A stretch of 64,000 nt of DNA, taken from contig NZ_WTVK01000006.1 in the NCBI RefSeq assembly GCF_012910805.1, positions 1-64,000 of the forward strand. The letters run 5' to 3'. Each line of letters begins with the position of its first letter. Position 1 is the stretch's first letter. The notes beneath the pieces were generated by a model. That model was not told the origin of the DNA. It made no database searches and worked only from the letters and a program-made list of their open reading frames with translations. This DNA comes from Aromatoleum evansii. GTDB lineage: Bacteria > Pseudomonadota > Gammaproteobacteria > Burkholderiales > Rhodocyclaceae. The position numbers were made by a program, and so were the translations under genes. Shown here one piece after another: positions 16,764 through 25,161 of this stretch.

Positions 16764-18602
16764 ATGAAACGGCGCGATTTTCTTGCTATGGGCGTCACCA
16801 CGGCCGGAATGCTCGCGGCCTGGCCTGTTCTCGCACAGACTGGCGGCCACAAACGGCGGGCGGCTGTCGTGATTGGAGTCAAGAAGGCGGGCAAGCTGCC
16901 GGTGCTCAAAGGGGTGACGTCCGGAACCCGCAGCGTCGCGAACTGGCTCGAAGCCGAAGGCTTCGAGGTGAGATGCCTCGTCGACGATAGTAAGCCCGTC
17001 AGAGCAAGCGAGATCTTCGATGTCATCGAGGAGTTCGTCGGACGCGGGACGCTCGACCAGTTGGTGATCTATTTCTCCGGCCATGGCTTTCTCAGCGGCT
17101 ATTCCGAACACTGGCTGCTTTCGAAAGCACCCGACAACCCGAATGAAGCCGTCAGCCTGCGCGAAAGCGTCGAGCTCGCGAGGGAGTCGGCGATCCCGAA
17201 TGTGGTCTTCATCTCGGATGCTTGCCGTTCCACGCCCGATAGTCTCGGCACCGGACGCGTGCGTGGCAGCCTGATTTTCCCGAATCGGGGCGTCGCTCGC
17301 GACGTGCGTGCGGACGTGGACCAGTTTCTTGCGGCCCTGCCGGGTGACCCCGCCTTCGAGGTCGCACTCCAGGAGAGTGTCGCCGCCTACGAGGGCATTT
17401 ATACCGCGAGCTTCCTCGGCGCATTCGAACGTCCCGACGACACGATGGTGCGCATCGTGAACGGTATGCGAGTGGTGCCCAACAACATGCTTAAGTCCTA
17501 TCTCGAGCGCGAGGTCCGCAAGAGGGCCGAAGCCAAGTCGATCAAACTTCGGCAGATTCCTGATGCCTACGTGACATCGGGTGAGACAACCTTCATTGGC
17601 CGGGTGACGCTCCCGGCACCGCAACCATCCCCTGTTACGCGGGATGTCCCTACGATTGTCGATGTAGCCGGCCTCGCGCTCGGGCGCGTTGGCGCAGGCG
17701 TTCTCGCGGCCGCCCTGCCGCAGTTGCCGGAGGGCACCATCGCCCACGCCGCTGCCGAAATCGGTTTCACCACGGCGCAGGATGCCATCCTCGGGGCCCC
17801 GGAAACCCGACAATTCGAGACACAAACCGGCTTTGTCGTCTCCGGTGCGCGAGTGACACAGGCGATCTGCAATCCGAAGATGCGCGTGCAGATCCTGACG
17901 CAGGGCGACGGACATGCCGTGGCGGCGCTTGTCCGCGTCGAGCCTGCAGGGGTGGTCGCCGGCAGTGTGGCGCTCGGCTTCTCCGACGGATCGGGCGCGG
18001 TGGTCGCAGTACTTGAGGGCTACATCGGCAACGTGGTCGTCGGCGCCGGGGGCGTGAGCAATGTGAGTTATATTCCGTCGCGGAACAACTGGCGGTGGGC
18101 CGACTACGAACAGCATCGCGCGCGCATCAACGAACTGCATGCGGCCATCGCCACCACCGCCCGCTTCGGCCTGTTTCGGATCGAAGGCGAACGAAGGAGC
18201 AGGACCGCAAGAGCCAGGCAGCTCGGCGACACCATTCGTATCCTCAAAGGCATCGACCCGACGCTCGGTCTGTACGCGGCCTATGCGTATTCCGACGCGG
18301 ACCTGATCGACCAGGTGGAGTCGGTGCTCGGCTTCATGCGGGACGACTTGCGAACGGACCTCTTCGACGTGGCGATGCTGGCCGGGGCGCTCTCTGGTAG
18401 CCGCCGCAACGACGCCTATGGTCCTGTCCCATTTTGCCCGCTGTTGTCCCAAGGGTGGAACCTGCTCCGGGCCCGGGGCGTGCGCATGCCACCGGAAGTC
18501 GACGCCGCGCGCGATTACCTTCGCCCCGCATTGTGGACGACCTTCGATCCAGGAGGTATGCAGATCCTCAACCGGGCACTTCTGGAAGGGAGGCTGCGAT
18601 GA
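16764..18602 (+). CDS. Caspase-like (peptidase C14) protein with Tat-type leader
   Basis: 612 residues. The start MKRRDFLAMGVTTAGMLAAW looks like a twin-arginine leader ending near LAQ, so the protein is probably exported folded. The p20 caspase fold follows, with catalytic His107 in IYFSGHGF and Cys154 in FISDACRS. The remaining 430 residues match nothing recognised: a Pro-rich link near residue 285, a Gly/Val-rich region (about 300-445) and a helical C-terminus. AAGGGA precedes the ATG. The next gene, an alpha/beta-hydrolase, overlaps the stop as ATGA, so the two are translationally coupled. Protease target and role are unknown. Confidence 0.8.
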   Translation: MKRRDFLAMGVTTAGMLAAWPVLAQTGGHKRRAAVVIGVKKAGKLPVLKGVTSGTRSVANWLEAEGFEVRCLVDDSKPVRASEIFDVIEEFVGRGTLDQLVIYFSGHGFLSGYSEHWLLSKAPDNPNEAVSLRESVELARESAIPNVVFISDACRSTPDSLGTGRVRGSLIFPNRGVARDVRADVDQFLAALPGDPAFEVALQESVAAYEGIYTASFLGAFERPDDTMVRIVNGMRVVPNNMLKSYLEREVRKRAEAKSIKLRQIPDAYVTSGETTFIGRVTLPAPQPSPVTRDVPTIVDVAGLALGRVGAGVLAAALPQLPEGTIAHAAAEIGFTTAQDAILGAPETRQFETQTGFVVSGARVTQAICNPKMRVQILTQGDGHAVAALVRVEPAGVVAGSVALGFSDGSGAVVAVLEGYIGNVVVGAGGVSNVSYIPSRNNWRWADYEQHRARINELHAAIATTARFGLFRIEGERRSRTARARQLGDTIRILKGIDPTLGLYAAYAYSDADLIDQVESVLGFMRDDLRTDLFDVAMLAGALSGSRRNDAYGPVPFCPLLSQGWNLLRARGVRMPPEVDAARDYLRPALWTTFDPGGMQILNRALLEGRLR

Positions 18603-19630
18603 GCGCCGACGAGTCTCGAACGAGCGCATCCGGCAAGCCGTGCTCGACTACATCGACAGAACACATAGTGAATCGCCGGCATATGTTGGAGGTGGCGTTG
18701 GCATTCGCCATCGCGGGCGTCCTTCCCATGTCGCGCGCGGCCCTTGCCGCGGGGAAGGTGAGGAGGCTTGTCCTCGTGCACGGACGCAGCCAGCAGGGGA
18801 AGGATCCCGCTGCTCTGCGAGCGGAATGGATGGATGCGTTGCGTCGCGGCGCACAGACACTCGGCCACGCGCTGCCGGTCGGGATCGAGGTCGCGCTGCC
18901 ATTCTACGGTGATGCCCTGGCAGCATTCACCGAACAGTACGACATCCCGCTGACGACGGATGTTCAGACGCGGGGTGCGGCGGTGGACGAGGAGTTCCTC
19001 GCCTTTCAGGCGGAAATGGCCGAGAGCGTGCGTCAGAGCGCCGGCATCTCCGACGAGCTCGTCGATGCCGAATACGGGCCCAATCTCAGGCAGAAAGGAC
19101 CCCTCAACCAGGAATGGGTGCTGGCGATTCTGCGCGCGATCGACAAGCATGGGGGTGGCATGAGCCAAAGCGCGCTTGAGCTGTTCATACGGGATGTTTT
19201 CCTGTACACCACCCGCGCAGGCGTCCGTGACGAGATCGACCGCATCGTTGCGAGTCACTTGACCGAGGCCCCCACGGTGGTCGTAGGCCATTCGCTGGGC
19301 TCGGTGGTCGCCTATAACATCCTGCGGTCCGACCGTCGGTCGCTCAACATCCCCCTGTTCATCACGGTCGGCTCGCCGCTCGGGATCCGCGCCGTCCGCG
19401 ACCAACTGCGGCCACTTCGGTTTCCGCCCCCCGTCCAGGCCTGGTACAACGCCTTTGATGGCCGCGATGTCGTAGCGCTGCACGCCTTGGATGCGGCCAA
19501 CTTCCCGGTCGTACCTGCGATCGAGAACAATCCCACCGTCAAGAATCACACCGCCAATCGCCATGGCGTCGTGGGCTATCTCGACGATCCCGGTGTGGTA
19601 AGACACGTTCTGGGCGCGCTGGGCGTGTAA
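18599..19630 (+). CDS. Exported alpha/beta-hydrolase coupled to the caspase-like gene
   Basis: 343 residues. A twin-arginine-like leader (NRRHMLEVALAFAIAG) starts at about residue 25, followed by LVLVHGRSQQGKD (oxyanion strand) and the nucleophile elbow VVVGHSLGSVVAY with Ser232. The end, NRHGVVGYLDD, supplies a plausible catalytic His. The fold is a serine lipase/esterase or acyl hydrolase. ATG 18599 is chosen because it forms an ATGA overlap with the preceding stop and because longer versions add caspase-frame noise. Substrate unknown; probably works with the caspase-like protein in the periplasm. Confidence 0.8.
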   Translation: MSADESRTSASGKPCSTTSTEHIVNRRHMLEVALAFAIAGVLPMSRAALAAGKVRRLVLVHGRSQQGKDPAALRAEWMDALRRGAQTLGHALPVGIEVALPFYGDALAAFTEQYDIPLTTDVQTRGAAVDEEFLAFQAEMAESVRQSAGISDELVDAEYGPNLRQKGPLNQEWVLAILRAIDKHGGGMSQSALELFIRDVFLYTTRAGVRDEIDRIVASHLTEAPTVVVGHSLGSVVAYNILRSDRRSLNIPLFITVGSPLGIRAVRDQLRPLRFPPPVQAWYNAFDGRDVVALHALDAANFPVVPAIENNPTVKNHTANRHGVVGYLDDPGVVRHVLGALGV

Positions 19631-19806
19631 CGTCAGCAGGCAGGGGACGTACGGGCTGCCTTGCATACTTCCGCGCTCGTGCTGGCCGCATGCCGTCACT
19701 ACAGCGGCTGTATCCGCCACGACAAGGCGGAGTAAACTTCGCCATGTCCAGGCATCGACCGTGATGCACCCTCGCCGTCTTTCCAAACCGCACGAACCGC
19801 CCCACC

Positions 19807-20175
19807 ATGACCCTGACCAAGGCCGATCTCACCCAATGCATCGCCGACGCCATCGGATTCAACAAGCGCGGAGCAACTGAAATGGTCGAAGCCTTTTTCG
19901 AGGAGATTGCCACCGTGCTCGCGGGCGGAGAGGAGGTCAAGCTGTCTGGCTTTGGCAGCTTCCAGTTGCGTCAAAAAGACGCACGCCCGGGACGTAACCC
20001 GAAGACGGGGGACACCGCCGTGGTCCGCGCGCGTCGCGTTGTGGTGTTTCGCCCCAGTATCAAGCTCAAAGGTGCGGCTGGCACCGGCAAGCGACCGTCA
20101 GACGGCCCCGGCACGGCGGCTGCTACGCATCGTGCGACTCACAGTGCCCTGGACGACATCGAGGAGTTCATGTAA
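19807..20175 (+). CDS. IHF-alpha/HU-like DNA-bending protein with C-terminal extension
   Basis: 122 residues: a full HU/IHF domain ([20 protein letters not shown], then [15 protein letters not shown] and [10 protein letters not shown] with the Pro at the DNA-intercalating tip) followed by an extra tail of about 28 residues rich in Ala and Thr and ending DDIEEFM. The start and GFGSFQLR segment are closest to IhfA. It lies alone rather than after pheT, where ihfA normally sits, so it is probably a paralog. Confidence 0.85.
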   Translation: MTLTKADLTQCIADAIGFNKRGATEMVEAFFEEIATVLAGGEEVKLSGFGSFQLRQKDARPGRNPKTGDTAVVRARRVVVFRPSIKLKGAAGTGKRPSDGPGTAAATHRATHSALDDIEEFM

Positions 20176-20281
20176 GTCGCTGCGGCGCGTCCGTGCCGCG
20201 ATGCCGAATATGATGTCTTCTTGACAGACGTTGAAGGGCGACGAAAGGTGGTAGCGCACTATGCCGCGACCGCCCTGCCTG

Positions 20282-22165
20282 TCAGACGCAATCCCTGTCC
20301 AGTCGGACGAACTGATCCCGTCCACGCGCCTTCGCCAGATAGAGCGCCCGGTCGGCCCGTTTCAGTGCCGCTTCGAGACTGTCATCGCCGCCGCAGTCGA
20401 AGGCCGTCAAACCGATGCTCACGGTAAACGACAGCGTATGTTCGCCGTCGCTCACGCAGCACTGCCGGATCTGGCTCAGCAGGCGCCTGACGAACTCCTG
20501 CGCACTTTCAGCGTCAGTTTCGGGCAGCGTGATGCCGAATTCCTCGCCGCCGAGGCGGCCGACGATATCTCCCGCCCGCACGTTCAACGCCTTCGCGAGC
20601 GCCTTGAGGACAAGGTCTCCCGTGGGGTGCCCATAGGTGTCGTTGATGTGCTTGAACTTGTCCGCGTCAAGGGCCATCAGGGTCAGCGGACGCCCGTAGC
20701 GTCTGGCATTGGCGATCAGCTCCTCGGTTCGCCTGGTCCAGGCGCCGCGGTTCAGGACGCCGGTCAAGGCGTCCGTCGTCGCTAGACGCCGCATTTCTTC
20801 TTCAATTGCCTTTCGGTCCGAGATGTCGCGGATGACGCAAACGAAGAGCGCCGGATCTGCGTTTTCAGTGCAGCCGACGGTGGCTTCGATGAAAAACTCG
20901 CGGCCGTCCTTCGATTGGGCCTTGAGCTCCCGCGTTTGCAGGATCGGGGATTCTTCCGCGACCGTCGCACGGTTGACCGGAACGTCTTCGATCGCTTCCG
21001 GCTCTGGAAGCAAGAAGCCGAGGCTGCGGCCAAGCGCCTCCCTCGCCGAGTAGCCGAACATCTGCTCTGCGGCCGTATTGAACTCGACGATCTTTCTTTC
21101 AAGGTCGCACACCACCACGGCATCGGTCGCGGTATTCATGAAGAGCCGCGCACGTGCCTCGCTCAGGCGCAGTTCGTTCGTGCGTGCTGCCACCCGTTCC
21201 TCCAGGTGGATGTTGGCTTCCGCGAGCGCATCGACGGCCTTGCGACGACGCTGAAACTGGCGGTACGCAAAAACGGCGATGAGGATTAGCGCGAGGTTGC
21301 TGCTTATGCCTATCGCTACATACCGTCGAGCGATCTGCTGCCATGGGGCGAGAACCTGGCTCTCGCTGACAGTGGCCGTGACGACGAGCGGGTATTTCGC
21401 CGAGCTGGTGTACGCGCCAAGCGCCGATTCGTCCCCGAATAGTGCTCCGCCGCGGAAATCACCCTCGGCCGCGCGGTCGAGCAAGCCGCTGAACAGCGGC
21501 GTCTTCGACCAGTCGCGCGTGTAGCAATCCTCGCTGTCGGGCAGGCACGCAAGCGCCGCGCCACCGCGGAGGAACAGACGCAGCACGTAACCTTCCGGGA
21601 GGGCCTGGGCGCTCAGGATGTTCGCCAAACCGGCCGGATCGACCGCGGCAACGGCGACGCCCAGGAACAGGCCGCCATCGTTCGTGACGCGGCGGCTGGT
21701 CGGCACGAACCGTCCGGCGCGTCTCATATCGACCAGCGGTGGTCCGATATACAGGCCGGCATCCCAGGAGTCGGCCTGCGCGGTGAAGTACTCGCGATGC
21801 GCGATGTTCAGGTCCGGTGCCGGAAAGGACAAGGACGTCGCTGCAAGCTGACCGTCCGCGCCCGTTACCAGAAGCCAATGCACGTTGGCGGTGATCGCAT
21901 GACGCCGCACCAGAAGACGGTGGATTTCGAGGTCGGTCAGGCCGGCTCTTATCCCGACGACTTCGCTGATGCCGGAAAGCGTGCGATCGTAGGTGTCGAA
22001 GAGTTGCTCGGCCCGGCGCAGCACGACATTGCTCGAAACCTTGAGATTCGCCGCTGCCTGTATCCCGAGCAGATCCAGGCCTTCGCGAGCCAGCAGGTGC
22101 AGCTGGAAGTCGACAAGGAAGATGATGGCGAGCACGGCCGCGATCCAACGGTATGCGATCTTCAT
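20282..22165 (-). CDS. Cache-PAS-GGDEF diguanylate cyclase
   Basis: 627 residues: membrane helix (IAAVLAIIFLVDFQLHLLA), a periplasmic dCache-type sensor (about residues 30-275), a second helix (SSNLALILIAVFAYRQF), a coiled linker, a PAS domain (LFMNTATDAVVVCDLERKIV) and a GGDEF domain with active GRLGGEEFGI plus an RxxD inhibitory site (RAGD). It should make cyclic-di-GMP on binding a small extracellular ligand. ATG 22165 is used since earlier in-frame starts add a non-family, Arg-rich stretch. It lies on the opposite strand to the IHF-like gene. Confidence 0.9.
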   Translation of the reverse strand: MKIAYRWIAAVLAIIFLVDFQLHLLAREGLDLLGIQAAANLKVSSNVVLRRAEQLFDTYDRTLSGISEVVGIRAGLTDLEIHRLLVRRHAITANVHWLLVTGADGQLAATSLSFPAPDLNIAHREYFTAQADSWDAGLYIGPPLVDMRRAGRFVPTSRRVTNDGGLFLGVAVAAVDPAGLANILSAQALPEGYVLRLFLRGGAALACLPDSEDCYTRDWSKTPLFSGLLDRAAEGDFRGGALFGDESALGAYTSSAKYPLVVTATVSESQVLAPWQQIARRYVAIGISSNLALILIAVFAYRQFQRRRKAVDALAEANIHLEERVAARTNELRLSEARARLFMNTATDAVVVCDLERKIVEFNTAAEQMFGYSAREALGRSLGFLLPEPEAIEDVPVNRATVAEESPILQTRELKAQSKDGREFFIEATVGCTENADPALFVCVIRDISDRKAIEEEMRRLATTDALTGVLNRGAWTRRTEELIANARRYGRPLTLMALDADKFKHINDTYGHPTGDLVLKALAKALNVRAGDIVGRLGGEEFGITLPETDAESAQEFVRRLLSQIRQCCVSDGEHTLSFTVSIGLTAFDCGGDDSLEAALKRADRALYLAKARGRDQFVRLDRDCV

Positions 22166-22374
22166 TCGTGTCGCCCTGAAGGGCCGTGCAGGGTGGTGGG
22201 GAGACTTCGTGGGAAGTGCTACGGAGGCTGCACGACTTGCCGTGTTGGTCCATCGATTTCGCGGCCGAACCGATAATATCATCCGGCGCTCTGAATATTT
22301 TCCGCACGGGGAGCCACCGCCGAATACGGGCGCCTGACGCGAGGCTCGCGCCGCGCGCAGTCGGGCACGGGCCC

Positions 22375-22399
22375 AACCTGTGCAACGTTTGCACAGGTT
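22375..22399. promoter_or_regulatory. Perfect 11-bp inverted repeat (operator-like)
   Basis: AACCTGTGCAA, then CGT, then TTGCACAGGTT: perfect 11-bp arms about 210 bp upstream of the Cache-PAS-GGDEF start. Shape and length fit a dimeric repressor or activator site; the protein is unknown. Confidence 0.5.
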
Positions 22400-22572
22400 G
22401 CAAGCGCCGGAGATGAGTAGCTTGGTGATGCGCAAGGTCTGCACATCAGCCCCCAACGCCCCCCCCCCGAGGAATCCTTGGTCGTTGCCACTGTCCGTCT
22501 GAATACAGCGTCGACGCAGCTTGGACCGCTCATCGCGTTGAGCCCCGGAGATGCAGGCCCACGTGCGTGGAC

Positions 22573-22601
22573 AAAAAAATGCCGCCCGGGCCAGGGCGGC
22601 A
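22573..22601 (-). terminator. Intrinsic terminator of the phasin gene
   Basis: On the minus strand TGCCGCCC pairs with GGGCGGCA (22580-22601, six-base loop) and is followed by seven T (22573-22579). It lies about 20 bp past the phasin stop. Confidence 0.9.
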
Positions 22602-22622
22602 CTGTCGCGCGAGCGAGCCTGT

Positions 22623-23207
22623 TCAGCTCACCCCATTCCGTATGCGATCAGGCAGACTTCTTGGACGCCGCCGCCCTGGGCGACGCCCCTTGACCGCAGC
22701 GCTCGCTGCCGTCACGGTCGCTTCGGCGATCTCGGTCGCTTGCGTGGTCGCCTTGCTGACGCTGTCGAACACGTTGTTGGCGGCGTCGACGGCGGACTTA
22801 AAGGCAGCGAACAGGGCCTCGGAACCCGTCGGAGCGGACTTGGCGGCCTTGTCCAGCGCGTCGGTGAAGGTCTTGTTCAGCTGAGCCACTCGCACTTCGA
22901 AAAGCTTCGCGATTTCCTGCTGGCCCTCGGGCGCGATTTCATACACGCCGCGACCGTAGACGACCGTCCTATCAAGCATCGGCTGAGCCAACGTGCCTTG
23001 CAAGGCAAGCAGATCCTGCGGGGGCTTCACCGCGAGCACGGTCTTCGTGGCGGCAACGCTGTCGTCGAGCACCGAGCGGGCCGTGTTCAGATTCAGCTCG
23101 GTCAGGCGCTCGACCTGGGTGAACGCCTGGTTGGCAAGAGTCGCCAGGATTTCCACGCTGACTTGGTTGCCGAAGGCGAACTGCTCGCGGGCGGCAAAGG
23201 CGTTCAT
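22623..23207 (-). CDS. Phasin-family protein with probable C-terminal frameshift
   Basis: About 194 residues. MNAFAAREQFAFGNQVSVEI, then LANQAFTQVERLTELNLNTA and a long amphipathic helix identify a PHA-granule phasin, which coats polyhydroxyalkanoate granules. AAGGAAAT precedes ATG 23207. The end reads KGRRPGRRRPRSLPD, unlike any phasin. Adding one G to the GGGG run after the AAG codon would give ASPRAAASKKSA and a stop at 22648-22650, the usual family ending. So there is either a recent deletion or a sequencing error; the functional part is intact either way. Confidence 0.85.
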   Translation of the reverse strand: MNAFAAREQFAFGNQVSVEILATLANQAFTQVERLTELNLNTARSVLDDSVAATKTVLAVKPPQDLLALQGTLAQPMLDRTVVYGRGVYEIAPEGQQEIAKLFEVRVAQLNKTFTDALDKAAKSAPTGSEALFAAFKSAVDAANNVFDSVSKATTQATEIAEATVTAASAAVKGRRPGRRRPRSLPDRIRNGVS

Positions 23208-23261
23208 CGTCAATTTCCTTCGTGAGATCGGTTGAATCGTCAATGGCATCCGCATATCGAA

Positions 23262-23405
23262 TTGCAGATCGGTTTGGCAGCGGTCTGGGTGGCGTCGGTC
23301 GTCGGAATCGTCGCCTACAACAAGTGGCAGGAACGCAAGCACCGCGAACCGCCGCGGCGTGGCGCCCCCCCCCCCGCGGAGCGACTAAGAGCGCAGGGCG
23401 GCTGA
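23262..23405 (+). pseudogene. ZipA-like N-terminal fragment with C11 run
   Basis: The frame reads LQIGLAAVWVASVVGIVAYN and then KWQERKHR, matching the membrane anchor of betaproteobacterial ZipA, the FtsZ tether. After that it becomes Pro/Arg-rich, passes through eleven consecutive C (23365-23375) and stops at 23403-23405. The FtsZ-binding domain is missing. No good start or ribosome site is seen; a TTG at 23262 or one slightly upstream could serve. Confidence 0.5.
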
Positions 23406-23651
23406 CCACCGCAAACCCAGGTGTCGAATTTCAGTTCGACATTCTGGGGAAAATTCGGCCGACGTTGACACAGCGCGCTTGATGAAGCGCGGACACGCCG
23501 CCGGTCGAAAGCATACGAGGCGGCCGTCTTGCCTGCCGGCGACCACATCCCCCGACGCGACCGCAGCGCGTGCCACCTGCCGCGCGGCCTCCCGCGCAAT
23601 CCGCCGCCGCGGCTCAAGCGACAAATCGGCGACAGGATTCTCTTTCTGCAC
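23385..23651 (-). CDS. Small hypothetical protein, paralog of the one at 24955-25161
   Basis: An 88-residue frame from GTG 23651, with an unusually strong GGGGGGAG eight bases upstream. The core, VADLSLEPRRRIAREAARQV followed by ARAAVASGDVVAGRQDGRLV, aligns with the protein at 24955-25161 (same spacing of the VxDL, R-x-A-R and A-V-A-x-G-x-V-V-A elements). No family is recognised. Conservation between two copies in one island supports that both are, or were, real genes. The C-terminus beyond about residue 45 differs. It overlaps the zipA-like remnant by 21 bases on the other strand. Confidence 0.55.
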   Translation of the reverse strand: MQKENPVADLSLEPRRRIAREAARQVARAAVASGDVVAGRQDGRLVCFRPAACPRFIKRAVSTSAEFSPECRTEIRHLGLRWSAALRS

Positions 23652-24196
23652 CGTGTTTCTCCCCCCGCTCCGTTCGGCGACCTGGACCGCGCTCGGCGGC
23701 AGCTCCGACCGCATCGAGGGGCGCTGGAATCGCGTTCGAATCGATATCCCCGTCGCGTCCCGGCTACGCAGACGGGTACCCTCTTCGTCACGACTCGACT
23801 TTGCACCGGGCGCACGACGAAACTCCATGACGTCAAGATCGCCAACCGGGCGGAAACCATCACGCCAAGCGCACGGGTCATCGCGGTTTCTTTCAACGGG
23901 GTGCGCATCCTGACGTCCGAGGACCATGCCCGGATCGAAGCGGCAGCGAAACGGCATAACTCCCAGAGACGGTATCCGCTCATCCCCGAAGCGTGACCCG
24001 CGTCGCGGCCTCGGCGTCAACCGGCACCCGTCGGGCCCCTGCGCTCATCGGCCGGTCCGCGCGGCTCGACGCGGCGTTGATCGGACGGTCGCGGTTGGCC
24101 GCCCAGACAACCACGCCCGGCCGGTCAGCGCGGGCGCGCTCCGGCGGCGCCGTTCGGCTAAACTTGCCCTCTCGGCCCGACTCGTCCCACCTCCCG
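23652..24196. other. Stretch between the small gene and the ParS-like gene
   Basis: No supported gene. An open plus-strand frame to 23996 ends with protein-like residues (VIAVSFNGVRILTSEDHARI) but lacks a start and ribosome site. The in-frame DNA before the ParS-like gene contains a doubled ALIGRS motif (about 24038-24090), which may be a repeat in non-coding DNA or an N-terminal extension. Confidence 0.35.
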
Positions 24197-24673
24197 ATGT
24201 CCGCCACCCCCGAGCCCAACCAGGATCGCCGTCGCCAGCCCGCCCCGTTCGACCGGCGGGCGCTGCTGCGTCTCGATCCGATGGACAGGATCAATGTCTT
24301 GCGGGCCGGGATCGAGTCCGTCGCGCTCGTGGCGATCGCCCACGCGATCGGACGGTCGTGCCCCGAATTGATCGACCTGCTGCAACTCGCGCGCCCCTCG
24401 CCCGTCAGCACGCCGCGGAAAGGCGTCCGACTTACCACCGCGCAGAGCGAACGTGTCCTCGCCTTCCTGCGGCTGATCGAGCGCGTCGATCACATGGTGA
24501 CGATCGGCAGCGACGACAGCGCCTTCGACGCGGCACGTTGGCTCGGCGATTGGCTCGCCCGCCCCTGCCCGGCGCTGGGCGGGCAACGCCCCGCCGCCCT
24601 GACCGACACGCTCGAGGGGTATCGGGTGCTCGACCAACTGCTCTCGCAAATGCTATCCGGTGCCTACGCGTAG
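24197..24673 (+). CDS. Orphan ParS/MbcA-type (Xre-DUF2384) antitoxin
   Basis: 158 residues. An N-terminal Xre-like helical region (DPMDRINVLRAGIESVALVA) is followed by the toxin-binding DUF2384 region: FDAARWLGDWLARPCPALGG, RPAALTDTLEGYRVLDQLLS and the C-terminal Tyr-Ala. Such antitoxins plug the active site of RES-domain toxins that destroy NAD+. No RES gene follows within several kilobases, so it is an orphan or a regulator. ATG 24197 is chosen by domain length; it has no clear ribosome site and the frame is open back to 23993. Confidence 0.7.
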   Translation: MSATPEPNQDRRRQPAPFDRRALLRLDPMDRINVLRAGIESVALVAIAHAIGRSCPELIDLLQLARPSPVSTPRKGVRLTTAQSERVLAFLRLIERVDHMVTIGSDDSAFDAARWLGDWLARPCPALGGQRPAALTDTLEGYRVLDQLLSQMLSGAYA

Positions 24674-24750
24674 GTCGCCAACGATGATGACGATCGCGCC
24701 GTTGTCCTCCGCCCCGGAGTCCGGTGCGCCGTGTGCATCGCGATCCCGGG

Positions 24751-24938
24751 CATTGTGTGGTTCGTTGTGCCAATCGGCTGATCCGGGTTGGGGGATGGCT
24801 CGCCTCGGACGCGGAAAGACCCGCCGTAGGTCGTGGACAAATGGCGCATAAACAAGGCATTAGGACCCCGTCGTGGCGGAAACGCCGGCAGTCGCGGCAG
24901 GGTTCGGCCGCGCTACCGGCACAACGAACCACACAATA
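24751..24938. repeat. Long inverted repeat, 20-bp perfect arms, about 146-bp loop
   Basis: ATTGTGTGGTTCGTTGTGCC at 24752-24771 is the exact reverse complement of 24918-24937. Three more pairs form outside if one bulged base is allowed (GGC against GCC). It lies directly downstream of the Xre/small-gene operon on the minus strand. No transposase or reverse transcriptase is inside or adjacent. Confidence 0.85.
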
Positions 24939-24954
24939 GCCGCACAGGGCACCG

Positions 24955-25161
24955 TTAGCGCTCCGGGCGCGGCCCCGGAACGGGCGCCTCGGACGCGAGC
25001 GGCCGCGCTCCCGGACCGAAGTCTTCGACGTGGCCGTCCCTCCAGCAGGCGACCACGCGCCCCGCGGCGACCGCGTCGCGCGCGGCCCGTTGCGTCGTTT
25101 CGCGGGCCAGCCGAATGATCGTCTCCACGGGCAGGTCTGAAACGTTCGGCGCGGCGCTCAT
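24955..25161 (-). CDS. Small hypothetical protein coupled to the Xre gene
   Basis: A 68-residue protein: VSDLPVETIIRLARETTQRA, then ARDAVAAGRVVACWRDGHVE and a Pro/Arg-rich tail. The ATG overlaps the stop of the upstream Xre gene (ATGA at 25158-25161), so it is translated with it. It is a paralog of the 23385-23651 product. Size and coupling to a DNA-binding protein are typical of toxin-antitoxin or small-regulator pairs, but no toxin fold is recognised. Confidence 0.7.
   Translation of the reverse strand: MSAAPNVSDLPVETIIRLARETTQRAARDAVAAGRVVACWRDGHVEDFGPGARPLASEAPVPGPRPER

Larger units (their letters stand above)
22166..22622. other. Intergenic stretch with palindrome, C10 tract and terminator
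   Basis: No gene seen. It contains the 25-bp palindrome at 22375-22399, a run of ten C at 22459-22468 and the phasin terminator at 22573-22601. The bases next to 22165 are the probable promoter of the Cache-PAS-GGDEF gene. Confidence 0.6.

Noticed and set aside
16620-18629. Long minus-strand open frame (about 670 codons) antisense to the caspase-like gene
   Set aside because: Composition follows the third-position GC of the real gene, no domain or ribosome site is seen, and the plus strand carries clear catalytic motifs.
23529-23996. 155-codon plus-strand frame ahead of the ParS-like gene
   Set aside because: It starts at TTG without a ribosome site and mostly shadows the small minus-strand gene; only its last 50 codons look protein-like.
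24751-24938. Retron msr-msd reading of the long inverted repeat
   Set aside because: The arms would fit, but there is no reverse transcriptase gene anywhere near.
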